A stretch of 38,121 bases of DNA, from contig JARNMJ010000043.1 of NCBI GenBank assembly GCA_029432795.1, positions 1 through 38,121 on the forward strand, written 5' to 3'. Origin of the DNA: Pontiellaceae bacterium B12219 (GTDB taxonomy: Bacteria > Verrucomicrobiota > Kiritimatiellia > Kiritimatiellales > Pontiellaceae). Positions 1 to 7,505 of the stretch are shown here, in pieces. Under the pieces are notes generated by a model. It worked only from the letters and a program-made list of their open reading frames with translations. It made no database searches and was not told the origin of the DNA. A program made the translations under genes and the position numbers. Numbering within the stretch: the stretch's first letter is position 1; each line of letters begins with the position of its first letter.

Positions 1-168
1 GTGGTTTTGGCTGCCACAAACGGAAAGAGTCCCTCGTCCGTGGAGGTAAAGCTCGATGGAAAACCGTTGAAGTCACGCTTTAAGGTGAAGGATGGGACTT
101 TACGTATCGTATTCAAGTCGCCGCAAGTTCTGAAAGCGGATCAACAGGTCGAAATCACGGTGCTGTGA
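1..168 (+). CDS. C-terminal end of a GH116-like glycosidase (partial, cut by the window start)
   Basis: An open frame runs in from the left edge and stops at TGA 166-168, leaving the last 55 residues. They read as a beta-strand-rich tail with the segment VEVKLDGKPLKSRFKVKDG. This resembles the last residues of the complete GH116-like protein that ends at 4514 (NVTVSFNGKPLAATVKMKQG) in pattern, position and distance from the stop. The simplest reading is that the truncated gene is a paralogue of that enzyme, with the gene at 271 lying between them. No catalytic region is visible, so the family call rests only on this C-terminal similarity. Confidence 0.5.
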   Translation: MVLAATNGKSPSSVEVKLDGKPLKSRFKVKDGTLRIVFKSPQVLKADQQVEITVL

Positions 169-270
169 AATGAAGAAATCATGGGGAAATGGTTGGGGAT
201 GTGCGTACCCAATGGTTCGGGTCCGCGAAGTGCGGTTGATTCCTAAACGGAGTGCATGCGGGAGGGGATG

Positions 271-1581
271 ATGAGTGGTAAAAAAAGGTTCTTAACGAAG
301 CATGCTAAATCAAGTGCGGCACTGGTCAGTCTGGGCATCCATGCCGTGCTGATTCTGGTGGCGCTGTCTTTCGTAGCCGTGACGGTCATCACTAAGGAAG
401 AGCAGGTTTTTGAAGCCAAGCCTGTGAACCGTCCCAAAATGCAGCTCAAAAAGCTACAGGTTCCTGTGAATATCAAGAAAAAGAAAACTCCGAAGCCGAA
501 GCTGCGTAAACGCATTGTCGTACAGTCGAAAATGAATAAAACCATGCCCGATATCAAGATGCCGGAAATTACCGGGGTCAAGGGGGGGCTTGGATCTGCC
601 GGAGCGGGCGGCCTGGGTGGTGCGGGCAGTCTGGGTTTCTCCATGCCGGAGATGAACGTATTTGGCATCAAGGGCAAAGGGGAGAAGGTATTCATCATAT
701 TGGATTCCACTCCATGGATCATGTATGACGAGCTGGGAGGAATCCCCGCCTACACTCTGATTAAAGATGAATTGATCCGCATCCTGGGCGAGTTGAACCC
801 GACGGTGCTGTTTAATGTGGCGGTATATGGCCACGGAACCGGAACCTACACCTTTTTCCCGCAGCTGGTTCCTGCCTCGTCGGCGAATGTGGCCAAGGTT
901 GAAGCCTGGCTGAAACCGCTGAATGCAGTGCAGGCCGACGGCTACGGCACCCGTACCCTCGGGGCGGGCGGGATCAAGGTGGATGAGGATCTGGTGATGG
1001 AACCGCTGGTCAACGTCAACCACTGGAGCGAACCGCTGATGCTGGCCATGCGGCAGCAGGTGGATACCGTATTCCTGCTTTCGAGCGGATGGGGCCATTT
1101 GCTCTACGAAAAAGAGCCGGCCAAGCAATGGAGCGAATCCAAGATGGCTAAATTCAGGGAGATTCAGCAGAAAGCCAAAGAAAAGCTCGCCGAGGAAAAT
1201 AGGCAGCGCAAAGCGAACGGCCAGCCGGAGCGCGTTTTGGTCGGTTCCTCACTCATCGTGGAATATTTTCCCGGAACGGAATTTCCGCCCCAGCCCATAC
1301 ACCATTGGTATACGCCCAAAGAAATTGCCGAAGCGTGCATGAATCAACGCAAAGCATCTGCTTCCCGCACCCCAACCCAAAGCGGGCTGGGATCCAGAAG
1401 CAGAAATTCGAAGGATGCGTTTTCATTTAACGTGGTTCAGTTCGTTTCCGAAACGGACGGCGCCGAGGAAGAGCGCTTTAAAAAACTCAGCGACATACTC
1501 AACGGAGAATACCGGTCATTGCCCGGTCTCGCGGCGATAGAAAGTTATCTTGATTCGGGCAGGAAAAAGACGGGTGAATGA
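271..1581 (+). CDS. Membrane-anchored TonB-like / vWA-like protein of unknown role
   Basis: The protein has about 436 residues. A short basic N-terminus is followed by one membrane segment (roughly residues 14-40, SSAALVSLGIHAVLILVALS), then a Lys/Pro-rich stretch, a Gly-rich stretch and a globular domain from about residue 130. The N-terminal layout is that of TonB-type proteins, but no TonB C-terminal domain is seen. The globular part (KVFIILDSTPWIM, then LIKDELIRILGELNPTVLFNVAVYG) resembles a von Willebrand A fold. The metal site is degenerate: DSTPW stands where DxSxS is expected. I chose ATG 271 because GGAGG lies 5 bases upstream; in-frame ATGs at 256 and 268 are alternatives. It sits between two GH116-like genes. 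A scaffolding or energy-coupling role at the inner membrane is possible but inferred. Confidence 0.6.
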   Translation: MSGKKRFLTKHAKSSAALVSLGIHAVLILVALSFVAVTVITKEEQVFEAKPVNRPKMQLKKLQVPVNIKKKKTPKPKLRKRIVVQSKMNKTMPDIKMPEITGVKGGLGSAGAGGLGGAGSLGFSMPEMNVFGIKGKGEKVFIILDSTPWIMYDELGGIPAYTLIKDELIRILGELNPTVLFNVAVYGHGTGTYTFFPQLVPASSANVAKVEAWLKPLNAVQADGYGTRTLGAGGIKVDEDLVMEPLVNVNHWSEPLMLAMRQQVDTVFLLSSGWGHLLYEKEPAKQWSESKMAKFREIQQKAKEKLAEENRQRKANGQPERVLVGSSLIVEYFPGTEFPPQPIHHWYTPKEIAEACMNQRKASASRTPTQSGLGSRSRNSKDAFSFNVVQFVSETDGAEEERFKKLSDILNGEYRSLPGLAAIESYLDSGRKKTGE

Positions 1582-1617
1582 AACGCATGTTGATCCGGTC
1601 GCGGGCTCCCTCGTGTG

Positions 1618-1642
1618 GTGCATCCTGCAAACGGAGGATTCG
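1618..1642 (+). repeat. Hairpin element copy A (ATCCTGC-AAAC-type)
   Basis: ATCCTGCAAACGGAGGAT (1622-1639) can fold with an AAAC loop, with one mismatch in the stem. It is one of four similar elements (others at 10011, 17980 and 35269). It lies 40 bases after the stop at 1581 and 110 bases before ATG 1749. There is no T-run, so an ordinary intrinsic terminator is unlikely. Confidence 0.45.
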
Positions 1643-1748
1643 ATGACGTCTCTGTTGTGCTACCATCCCTGTTGATCGTCCCGTCCGCAGAAATCCGGCG
1701 GATCGATAAGAATAGTAAATTAAATCAGGCGCGTTGTGAGAGGTAGTT

Positions 1749-4514
1749 ATGCCTGAGTCCAACGATGGGAAAGCTATGAAATATAATTCGATGATGGTGT
1801 ACATGGCCTGTGCAGCCCAGATCACAACTTCCGCTATTTTTGCCGGGTCTGAATCCCTCATTCCTGAGGACAAACAACTGGATCCGGCCTGGGTGGAATC
1901 ATTGACCGAGCGCGGACATCCGCTGGATGCGGCGATCCGGGCTTCAACGGAAAAGGGTGGTCTGGACTATATCGGCATGCCGGTGGGCGGTATCGGCTGC
2001 GGTCAGTTATATCTGTCGGGCGGCGGGCAGCTCTGGCTCTGGGATATTTTCAAGAGCAACTATACCCGCGAGTCGGTCAAGGGCTTGAGCCTTTCGATCA
2101 TGACGATGGGCGGGCACTATTCCGAACCGGTTCAATCGGAAGGCGGGGTGTACAGCGATCGGAACGGGGCCGACGTTGATCAGGGGTTTGTACTTCAAAT
2201 CACGTCGGCGGATGGGACGGTGGAGTCGCGCCCGCTCAATCGCCACGGGTTTTCCGCGGTCGCCTTTCGCGGGGAATATCCCATCGGACGCGTTTCCTAC
2301 ACCGATGACTCTGTCCCGGTTGCGGTTGAGCTGGAAGCGTTTTCCCCCTTTATTCCGCTGGATGCCAAAGATTCCGCGCTGCCGGTAACGGTGATGGCGT
2401 TCACGGTTGAAAACCGCAGCACCGAGCCTGTGCAGCTTTCGCTGCAGGGCTATCTGCAGAACGCGGTGAATCCCTATGATCAGAATCCAATGCTTGGAAG
2501 CCGGAAGAACACGCTCATGCAGCAGGATGGCCTTGCAACGCTGCTCAGCACTTCTGTTCCCGCCGACACCGTGCCGGAGGGACTGAACGGTTTGGAACAG
2601 CGGCATGGCTGGGGCTCGATGGCCTTGAGTCTGCTCGGTGCATCGGAAGGAATGGGCGGTTCGACGGATACGGCAGTACCTGCGTTTCCGTTTAAGAACG
2701 GTGCTGCTGCAACAACGGCCTTGGACAAAAAACTGATCGGTTCACTTGGGCAGCGGTTTACTCTGGAACCCGGTGAACAGGAAACGGTCACATTCCTCGT
2801 CAGTTGGTATTTCCCGCTGCACCAGGAACGCGGCGGGTTCCTGAATATGATGGCCGAGGGGACCACGGTGAACCGACACTATAAACCCTGGTTTACCGAT
2901 GCGGCGGATGTTGCGCAGTATGTCGGGAAAAATACTGAACGGCTTCTCGGCGGAACGCGCCTGTGGAATGAAACCTGGTATGACTCCACGCTGCCGGTCT
3001 GGCTGCTGGATCGGGCCATCGTTCCGATCGATACGTTGGCCACACAAACCTTCTTTTGGTTCGATAATGGTCGTCCGTGGGGCTGGGAGGGTGTTGATTC
3101 CTGCGAAGGCACCTGCACGCATGTCTGGAGCTATGCCCAGGCCATGGCGCGACTGTTTCCTGAACTGGAACGGCGGTTGCGCGAAATAACGGATTACGGC
3201 GTCGCCTTCGATGAGGCAACCGGGGTCATCGGTTATCGGGGCGATCATTCTAAAAACGTGGCTATTGACGGGCAGGCCGGAACTATCATCCGCACCTGGC
3301 GGGAACATACCATGTCGCCGGACAATGCATTTCTTGAGCGGGTCTGGCCGCAGACCAAAATAGCCATTGAATTTCTCATTTCGCAGGATCCTGATCAGGA
3401 TGGTGTGCTCGAAGACTCGCAGGCCCACACGCTGGACGCCAGCTGGTCGGGGCCGATGGGGTGGCTCTCATCGGTGTACTGCGGCGCGTTGCGGGCCGGC
3501 GAGCAGATGGCGTTGGTGATGGGCGACGACGCATTTGCCTATACCTGCGGACGGATTGCAGACAGCGGGTATGAAACCATTGTGGAGAAAGTCTACAACG
3601 GTGAATATTTTATTCACCTGCCGCCGAACAATGATCAGATCAATACGGGTACGGGCAGCCATATCGATCAGGTGCTGGGTCAGTCGTGGGCCATGCAGAC
3701 CGGGCTTCCGCGCGTATTACCGAAAGAAGAAACCGTATCGGCACTCAACGCACTCTGGAAATACAATGTTTCGCCCGATGCCGGCGGTTATGCGATTAAG
3801 CATACGGCCATCAAAGGCCATCGTGTTTATGCGGCAGAAGGTGAAGCGGGTATGCTGATGACGACGTGGCCAACCGGTGGTGCCGAAACCGCCGTGCCCG
3901 GCATGAGTGAGCGCGTTGAGGATTTTACGACGTGGATTGGTCCCGGCGGTTATTTTGATGAGTGCATGACCGGATTTGAATATCAGGCAGCTGCCCACAT
4001 GGTCTATGAGGGCGAACCGGGCAGTGAGCTGGTGAAGCGCGGCCTGGCGGTGGCCCGCAATGTCCATGACCGGTATGCCCCTGATAAACGGAATCCGTTT
4101 AATGAGATCGAGTGTGGCGACCACTACGCCCGTGCGATGGCCGGCTATGGCGTTTTTCTGGCGGCCTGCGGTTTTGAAGTTAACGGCCCGCAAGGTGAAA
4201 TCGGATTTGCCCCGCGTATCTCCCCCGAAGATTTCCGCGCGCCGTTCACGGCGGCGGAAGGGTGGGGCACATTCAGCCAGACGATCGATGAAAAGGGGCT
4301 GCAGGCCAAGCTCCATGTAAAGTGGGGGGCGCTTGCTGTGCAGACCATTCGGCTGAATCCGGTGGGGGTGGAGGCCAAAAATGTAACGGTTTCCTTCAAT
4401 GGCAAGCCATTGGCTGCAACGGTGAAAATGAAACAGGGCACAGCTGTAATCCAACTTAAAGTGCCGGTTCGGATGCTGGAACATCAGGAATTGTCTGTGG
4501 TTCTGGCACATTAA
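1749..4514 (+). CDS. GH116-like secreted glycosidase (DUF608 / glucosylceramidase family)
   Basis: The 921-residue protein matches bacterial GH116 enzymes, which cleave beta-linked glucosides, xylosides or related sugars. The N-terminal domain opens with GGIGCGQLYLSGGGQLWLWDI, typical of the family. The (alpha/alpha)6 domain holds WGWEGVDSCEGTCTHVW (residues 444-460); E447 is the candidate nucleophile, by analogy with the LEG motif of human GBA2. HTLDASWSG follows, with D563 as candidate acid/base. A signal peptide is visible from the internal Met at residue 10 (MKYNSMMVYMACAAQ...), so translation may start at 1776 instead. ATG 1749 has GAGAGG about 5 bases upstream. Substrate is not readable from sequence. 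The cluster suggests a sugar side chain of a fucose-rich polymer. Residues 2486-2498 of the DNA window carry a short copy of the TCCAAnnnTTGGA repeat. Confidence 0.85.
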   Translation: MPESNDGKAMKYNSMMVYMACAAQITTSAIFAGSESLIPEDKQLDPAWVESLTERGHPLDAAIRASTEKGGLDYIGMPVGGIGCGQLYLSGGGQLWLWDIFKSNYTRESVKGLSLSIMTMGGHYSEPVQSEGGVYSDRNGADVDQGFVLQITSADGTVESRPLNRHGFSAVAFRGEYPIGRVSYTDDSVPVAVELEAFSPFIPLDAKDSALPVTVMAFTVENRSTEPVQLSLQGYLQNAVNPYDQNPMLGSRKNTLMQQDGLATLLSTSVPADTVPEGLNGLEQRHGWGSMALSLLGASEGMGGSTDTAVPAFPFKNGAAATTALDKKLIGSLGQRFTLEPGEQETVTFLVSWYFPLHQERGGFLNMMAEGTTVNRHYKPWFTDAADVAQYVGKNTERLLGGTRLWNETWYDSTLPVWLLDRAIVPIDTLATQTFFWFDNGRPWGWEGVDSCEGTCTHVWSYAQAMARLFPELERRLREITDYGVAFDEATGVIGYRGDHSKNVAIDGQAGTIIRTWREHTMSPDNAFLERVWPQTKIAIEFLISQDPDQDGVLEDSQAHTLDASWSGPMGWLSSVYCGALRAGEQMALVMGDDAFAYTCGRIADSGYETIVEKVYNGEYFIHLPPNNDQINTGTGSHIDQVLGQSWAMQTGLPRVLPKEETVSALNALWKYNVSPDAGGYAIKHTAIKGHRVYAAEGEAGMLMTTWPTGGAETAVPGMSERVEDFTTWIGPGGYFDECMTGFEYQAAAHMVYEGEPGSELVKRGLAVARNVHDRYAPDKRNPFNEIECGDHYARAMAGYGVFLAACGFEVNGPQGEIGFAPRISPEDFRAPFTAAEGWGTFSQTIDEKGLQAKLHVKWGALAVQTIRLNPVGVEAKNVTVSFNGKPLAATVKMKQGTAVIQLKVPVRMLEHQELSVVLAH

Positions 4515-4647
4515 TCAACAAGCTCTGTTCATTCAGAGATTGGAATGTCAAAGGGGCTGTAATCCAGTCATTCGACTCGGTGGGAAATTGGCGTTCGTTG
4601 CTCCCCTATATGCAGGATAGGCAAGTCTGTTTGAACGTTTACCATAG

Positions 4648-4676
4648 TTGTATTGTGAAGTTTTTGAACTGATAAT
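4648..4676 (+). promoter_or_regulatory. Candidate sigma70-type promoter of the fucosidase operon
   Basis: TTGTAT (4648-4653) and GATAAT (4671-4676) are separated by 17 bases, the best spacing for a housekeeping promoter. Transcription would begin near 4683, leaving a leader of about 120 bases before ATG 4804. Two CG-centred palindromes flank it: AACGTT at 4634-4639 and AAACGTTT at 4689-4696. Such sites are the core type bound by LacI-family repressors. No regulator of that family is in the window, so the operator idea is an inference. Confidence 0.35.
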
Positions 4677-4803
4677 GGAGAGGAATGAAAACGTTTGAAG
4701 TCGCAACGCTGGGCGGGGTGGCATTAAGGTGCACCATGGGGTTACACGCCGCACTTGAACCTGTTCCGCCAGAGCCGTGCGTTTTAATTTTAAGGAGAAG
4801 CAA

Positions 4804-6132
4804 ATGAAAATGACCTTCATATACATGTTAACGGCCTGCGTTTTATTCGGTACGGCGATTGAGTCTGCTGCGTTAAAGGTGAACAGCAAGGGGCCGTTGC
4901 TGAACGATCCAGCCCGCGAACAGGAGTTCATGGATTGGGGGCTGGGTATGTTTGTCCACTGGTCCCTGGATTCGCAGCTGGGATCGGTGATCAGCCATTC
5001 CATGGTTGGCGCGTCTGATAACTATCTGGATCGTTTCATCAACGAGCTTCCGAAAACGTTTAATCCCAGACAGTATGATCCGGATGAATGGATGGAAATC
5101 GCCAAGCTGGCCGGCGTGAAATACATGGTGTTCACCACCAAGCATCACAGCGGTTTTTGCATGTGGGACACGAAGACCACCGACTTCAGCATCATGAACA
5201 CGCCGTATGGTAAGGATATCGTCAAGGACTATGTTGAAGCCTGCCGACGCCATGGAATCAAAGTCGGCCTCTACTTTTCCCCGGAAGATTTCCATTTTCA
5301 ACGGCAGAACGGATTTGAAATTCGTCGCGTGGGTCGTACAGATGAGGAAAAGGCCATCATCGGCGACTACAACCGCAAACAGCTCGACGAGCTGTTTAGC
5401 AATTATGGAGAGATCGATGTCATTTTCTTTGACGGCGGCGAAAAGGAAGAGCTCACGCAGTACATTCACAAACTGCAGCCGAAGTGCCTCGTGACCCGCG
5501 GCGAAATGGAAACGCCCGAGCAGAGACTTCCGAAAGAGCCGATGCCCGGTCCATGGGAGTCGTGTTTTACGCTGGGAAATCAATGGCAGTTCAAGCCCAC
5601 CAACGATGATTATAAGAGCGGCGGAAAGCTGATCAATATGCTGATCGAAACACGCGCCAAGGGCGGCAATCTGCTAATTAACATCGGACCCGAACCGTCA
5701 GGTATTATTCCCTTTGAGCAGGAACGCCGTTTCCGCGAGCTGGCGCTCTGGATGTTTATTAACGATGAAGCCATATATGATGTCCGTCCGTGCAAGGTCG
5801 TCGGAGAAGAAGGCATTTACTATGCGCAGTCCAAAGACGGCAAATCGGTGTACGTCTTTCTGACGGAATACACGGATAAGAAAAGATGGAAATATGGTGA
5901 GCGCAAAGAGATTGTCCTCAAGGAGCTGAAGGCCACAAAGGATACCGCGATTTCCGTGCTTGGACAGAACAGCAAAGTGCTTGAGTATCAGAAAAAAGTG
6001 AACCCGGAATCGATCTTTGAACAGACCGATGAAGGCCTCCAGATTTCCGTCATGCGCGCCCAGCGCATTTATAATAATAAAGCCTGGCCGAACACGGTCG
6101 TGGTGAAACTCGATAACGTAAGGTTCAAATGA
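4804..6132 (+). CDS. GH29 alpha-L-fucosidase, secreted
   Basis: The 442-residue protein removes terminal alpha-L-fucose by a retaining mechanism (GH29). Family marks are GMFVHWS near the N-terminus, the substrate-binding stretch KHHSGFCMWDTKTTDFS, NYGEIDVIFFDGG with D210 as the likely nucleophile, and the late motif GGNLLINIGPEPSG. The start is ATG 4804, with AAGGAG at 4792-4797 (spacing 6); the upstream in-frame GTG at 4777 would bury the signal peptide. The N-terminus (MKMTFIYMLTACVLFGTAIESA) looks like a Sec signal. It is the first gene of a three-gene operon and its stop overlaps the next start by ATGA (6129-6132). The acid/base residue cannot be assigned by eye. Confidence 0.9.
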   Translation: MKMTFIYMLTACVLFGTAIESAALKVNSKGPLLNDPAREQEFMDWGLGMFVHWSLDSQLGSVISHSMVGASDNYLDRFINELPKTFNPRQYDPDEWMEIAKLAGVKYMVFTTKHHSGFCMWDTKTTDFSIMNTPYGKDIVKDYVEACRRHGIKVGLYFSPEDFHFQRQNGFEIRRVGRTDEEKAIIGDYNRKQLDELFSNYGEIDVIFFDGGEKEELTQYIHKLQPKCLVTRGEMETPEQRLPKEPMPGPWESCFTLGNQWQFKPTNDDYKSGGKLINMLIETRAKGGNLLINIGPEPSGIIPFEQERRFRELALWMFINDEAIYDVRPCKVVGEEGIYYAQSKDGKSVYVFLTEYTDKKRWKYGERKEIVLKELKATKDTAISVLGQNSKVLEYQKKVNPESIFEQTDEGLQISVMRAQRIYNNKAWPNTVVVKLDNVRFK

Positions 6133-7505
6133 TGACTATGAAACAAATACTATGTGGTGCTTTGGGCGTGTTGCTGTTTGGTTCTGGTTGCGCCTACTTC
6201 GGAAAATCGAAGGTGGTCGATGTGAAGAACTTCGGGGCCAAAGGGGATGGGGCGGCCATGGATACGGTTGCGATCCAGTCGGCGATCGATGCCTGCGAAA
6301 GCGGCGGTACGGTACTGGTTGGTTCGGGAAAATATGTGGTCGGCACATTGAAGCTGAAAAGCAATATGGAACTTCATTTGGCGGAAGGGGCCGAACTGCT
6401 GGGCAGCCTGTCGCTCGATGACTATGCAAGGGATATCCAGGGCGCTATCGAAGGACCGGCATTTGATGAATGTCTCGTTTATGCCGAGAATGCGAATAAT
6501 ATCAAAATTACCGGCCAGGGCGTAATCAATGGCCGCGGACATGAAGAGAATTTCCCCATTGGGCCTCGGGAAGCGTATCTCGACCGTCCGATGCTGCTCC
6601 GCTTTGTGAATTGTAAGAATATCCTTTTCGAGGGGGCAACCTTCAAAAATGCGGCATCGTGGTGTACGCATTTGGTGGATTGCGATGACATTATCATTCG
6701 GAATTTAACCATCGACAGTCATGTGAATCGTAATAATGACGGGATTGATCTGGATGGCTGTAAAAATGTGCTGATCGAAAACTGCAATATTCGTTCCGGT
6801 GATGATTCGATCTGCCCGAAGAGTACGACAACCCGGGTTGTTGAAAATGTGGTGGTGAAAAACTGCCGGGTGGAAAGCAATACCTCGGCGTTTAAGCTGG
6901 GCACTTCGTCGCGCGGCGGCTTCCGGAATATCAAGGTGTCGGACTGCGATTTTTCCAATACCCGAATGGGTGCAATCAAACTGCTGGCGGTTGATGGCGG
7001 ATTCATTGAGGATATCACGATTGATAACATCGTTATGAATGACGTAGAAGGACCGATCTTTATCCGGCTTGCAAATCGGGGCCGGACCTATCACAAACCG
7101 ACGGAACAAATTCAAAGCAAGGATGCTGAGCCGGAAGGCGCTCCGGTGGGTTACGTGAAAAACATTCGTATCAGCAATATCAAGGCGACGGTGACCGGCG
7201 ATGTTTTGAAGCGGCAGGGCATCATGATTTCCGGAATTCCCGGTCATTATATTGAGGATGTGGAGCTTGAAAATGTTGAGATCAGCTTCGCTGGCGGAGG
7301 CACTGCGGAAGATGCAAAACGGGAAGTGCCGGAAGACATCGCCCGTTATCCGGAACAGTTTTTCTTTGGCGTGCTGCCTTCGTGGGGGGCGTATATCCGC
7401 CATGCAAAAGATATTGAATTTAAAAATGTAAAGCTGAGTACGCGTTCGCCGGATCAACGGGAGAAAATTGTTTTGGTTGATGTGAAGGATTTTGATGATG
7501 AATAA
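6129..7505 (+). CDS. GH28-like polygalacturonase-family lipoprotein
   Basis: The 458-residue right-handed beta-helix protein belongs to the GH28 (pectin/rhamnogalacturonan hydrolase) clan. The N-terminus is a lipoprotein signal with lipobox FGSGC, modified Cys at position 21. The mature part begins with the family hallmark VVDVKNFGAKGDG. The catalytic region reads NRNNDGIDLDG (D204), where classical GH28 has NTD, and SGDDSICPKS (D225, D226). The usual GHG histidine motif is replaced by AFKLGTSSRGG, and the RIK motif appears as GAIKL. It therefore looks like a divergent exo-acting enzyme rather than a standard endo-polygalacturonase. It is translationally coupled to the fucosidases on both sides, so it probably acts on the same polymer, cutting an alpha-linked uronic acid or other sugar. 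Activity is inferred. Confidence 0.8.
   Translation: MMTMKQILCGALGVLLFGSGCAYFGKSKVVDVKNFGAKGDGAAMDTVAIQSAIDACESGGTVLVGSGKYVVGTLKLKSNMELHLAEGAELLGSLSLDDYARDIQGAIEGPAFDECLVYAENANNIKITGQGVINGRGHEENFPIGPREAYLDRPMLLRFVNCKNILFEGATFKNAASWCTHLVDCDDIIIRNLTIDSHVNRNNDGIDLDGCKNVLIENCNIRSGDDSICPKSTTTRVVENVVVKNCRVESNTSAFKLGTSSRGGFRNIKVSDCDFSNTRMGAIKLLAVDGGFIEDITIDNIVMNDVEGPIFIRLANRGRTYHKPTEQIQSKDAEPEGAPVGYVKNIRISNIKATVTGDVLKRQGIMISGIPGHYIEDVELENVEISFAGGGTAEDAKREVPEDIARYPEQFFFGVLPSWGAYIRHAKDIEFKNVKLSTRSPDQREKIVLVDVKDFDDE

Noticed and set aside
271-1581. Genuine TonB energy transducer
   Set aside because: Only the anchor and linker resemble TonB. The C-terminal TonB domain is absent and a vWA-like domain is there instead.
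4804-4840. LTAC near the N-terminus of the first GH29 as a lipobox
   Set aside because: The Cys is at residue 12, with hydrophobic residues continuing after it, so a normal Sec signal with later cleavage fits better.
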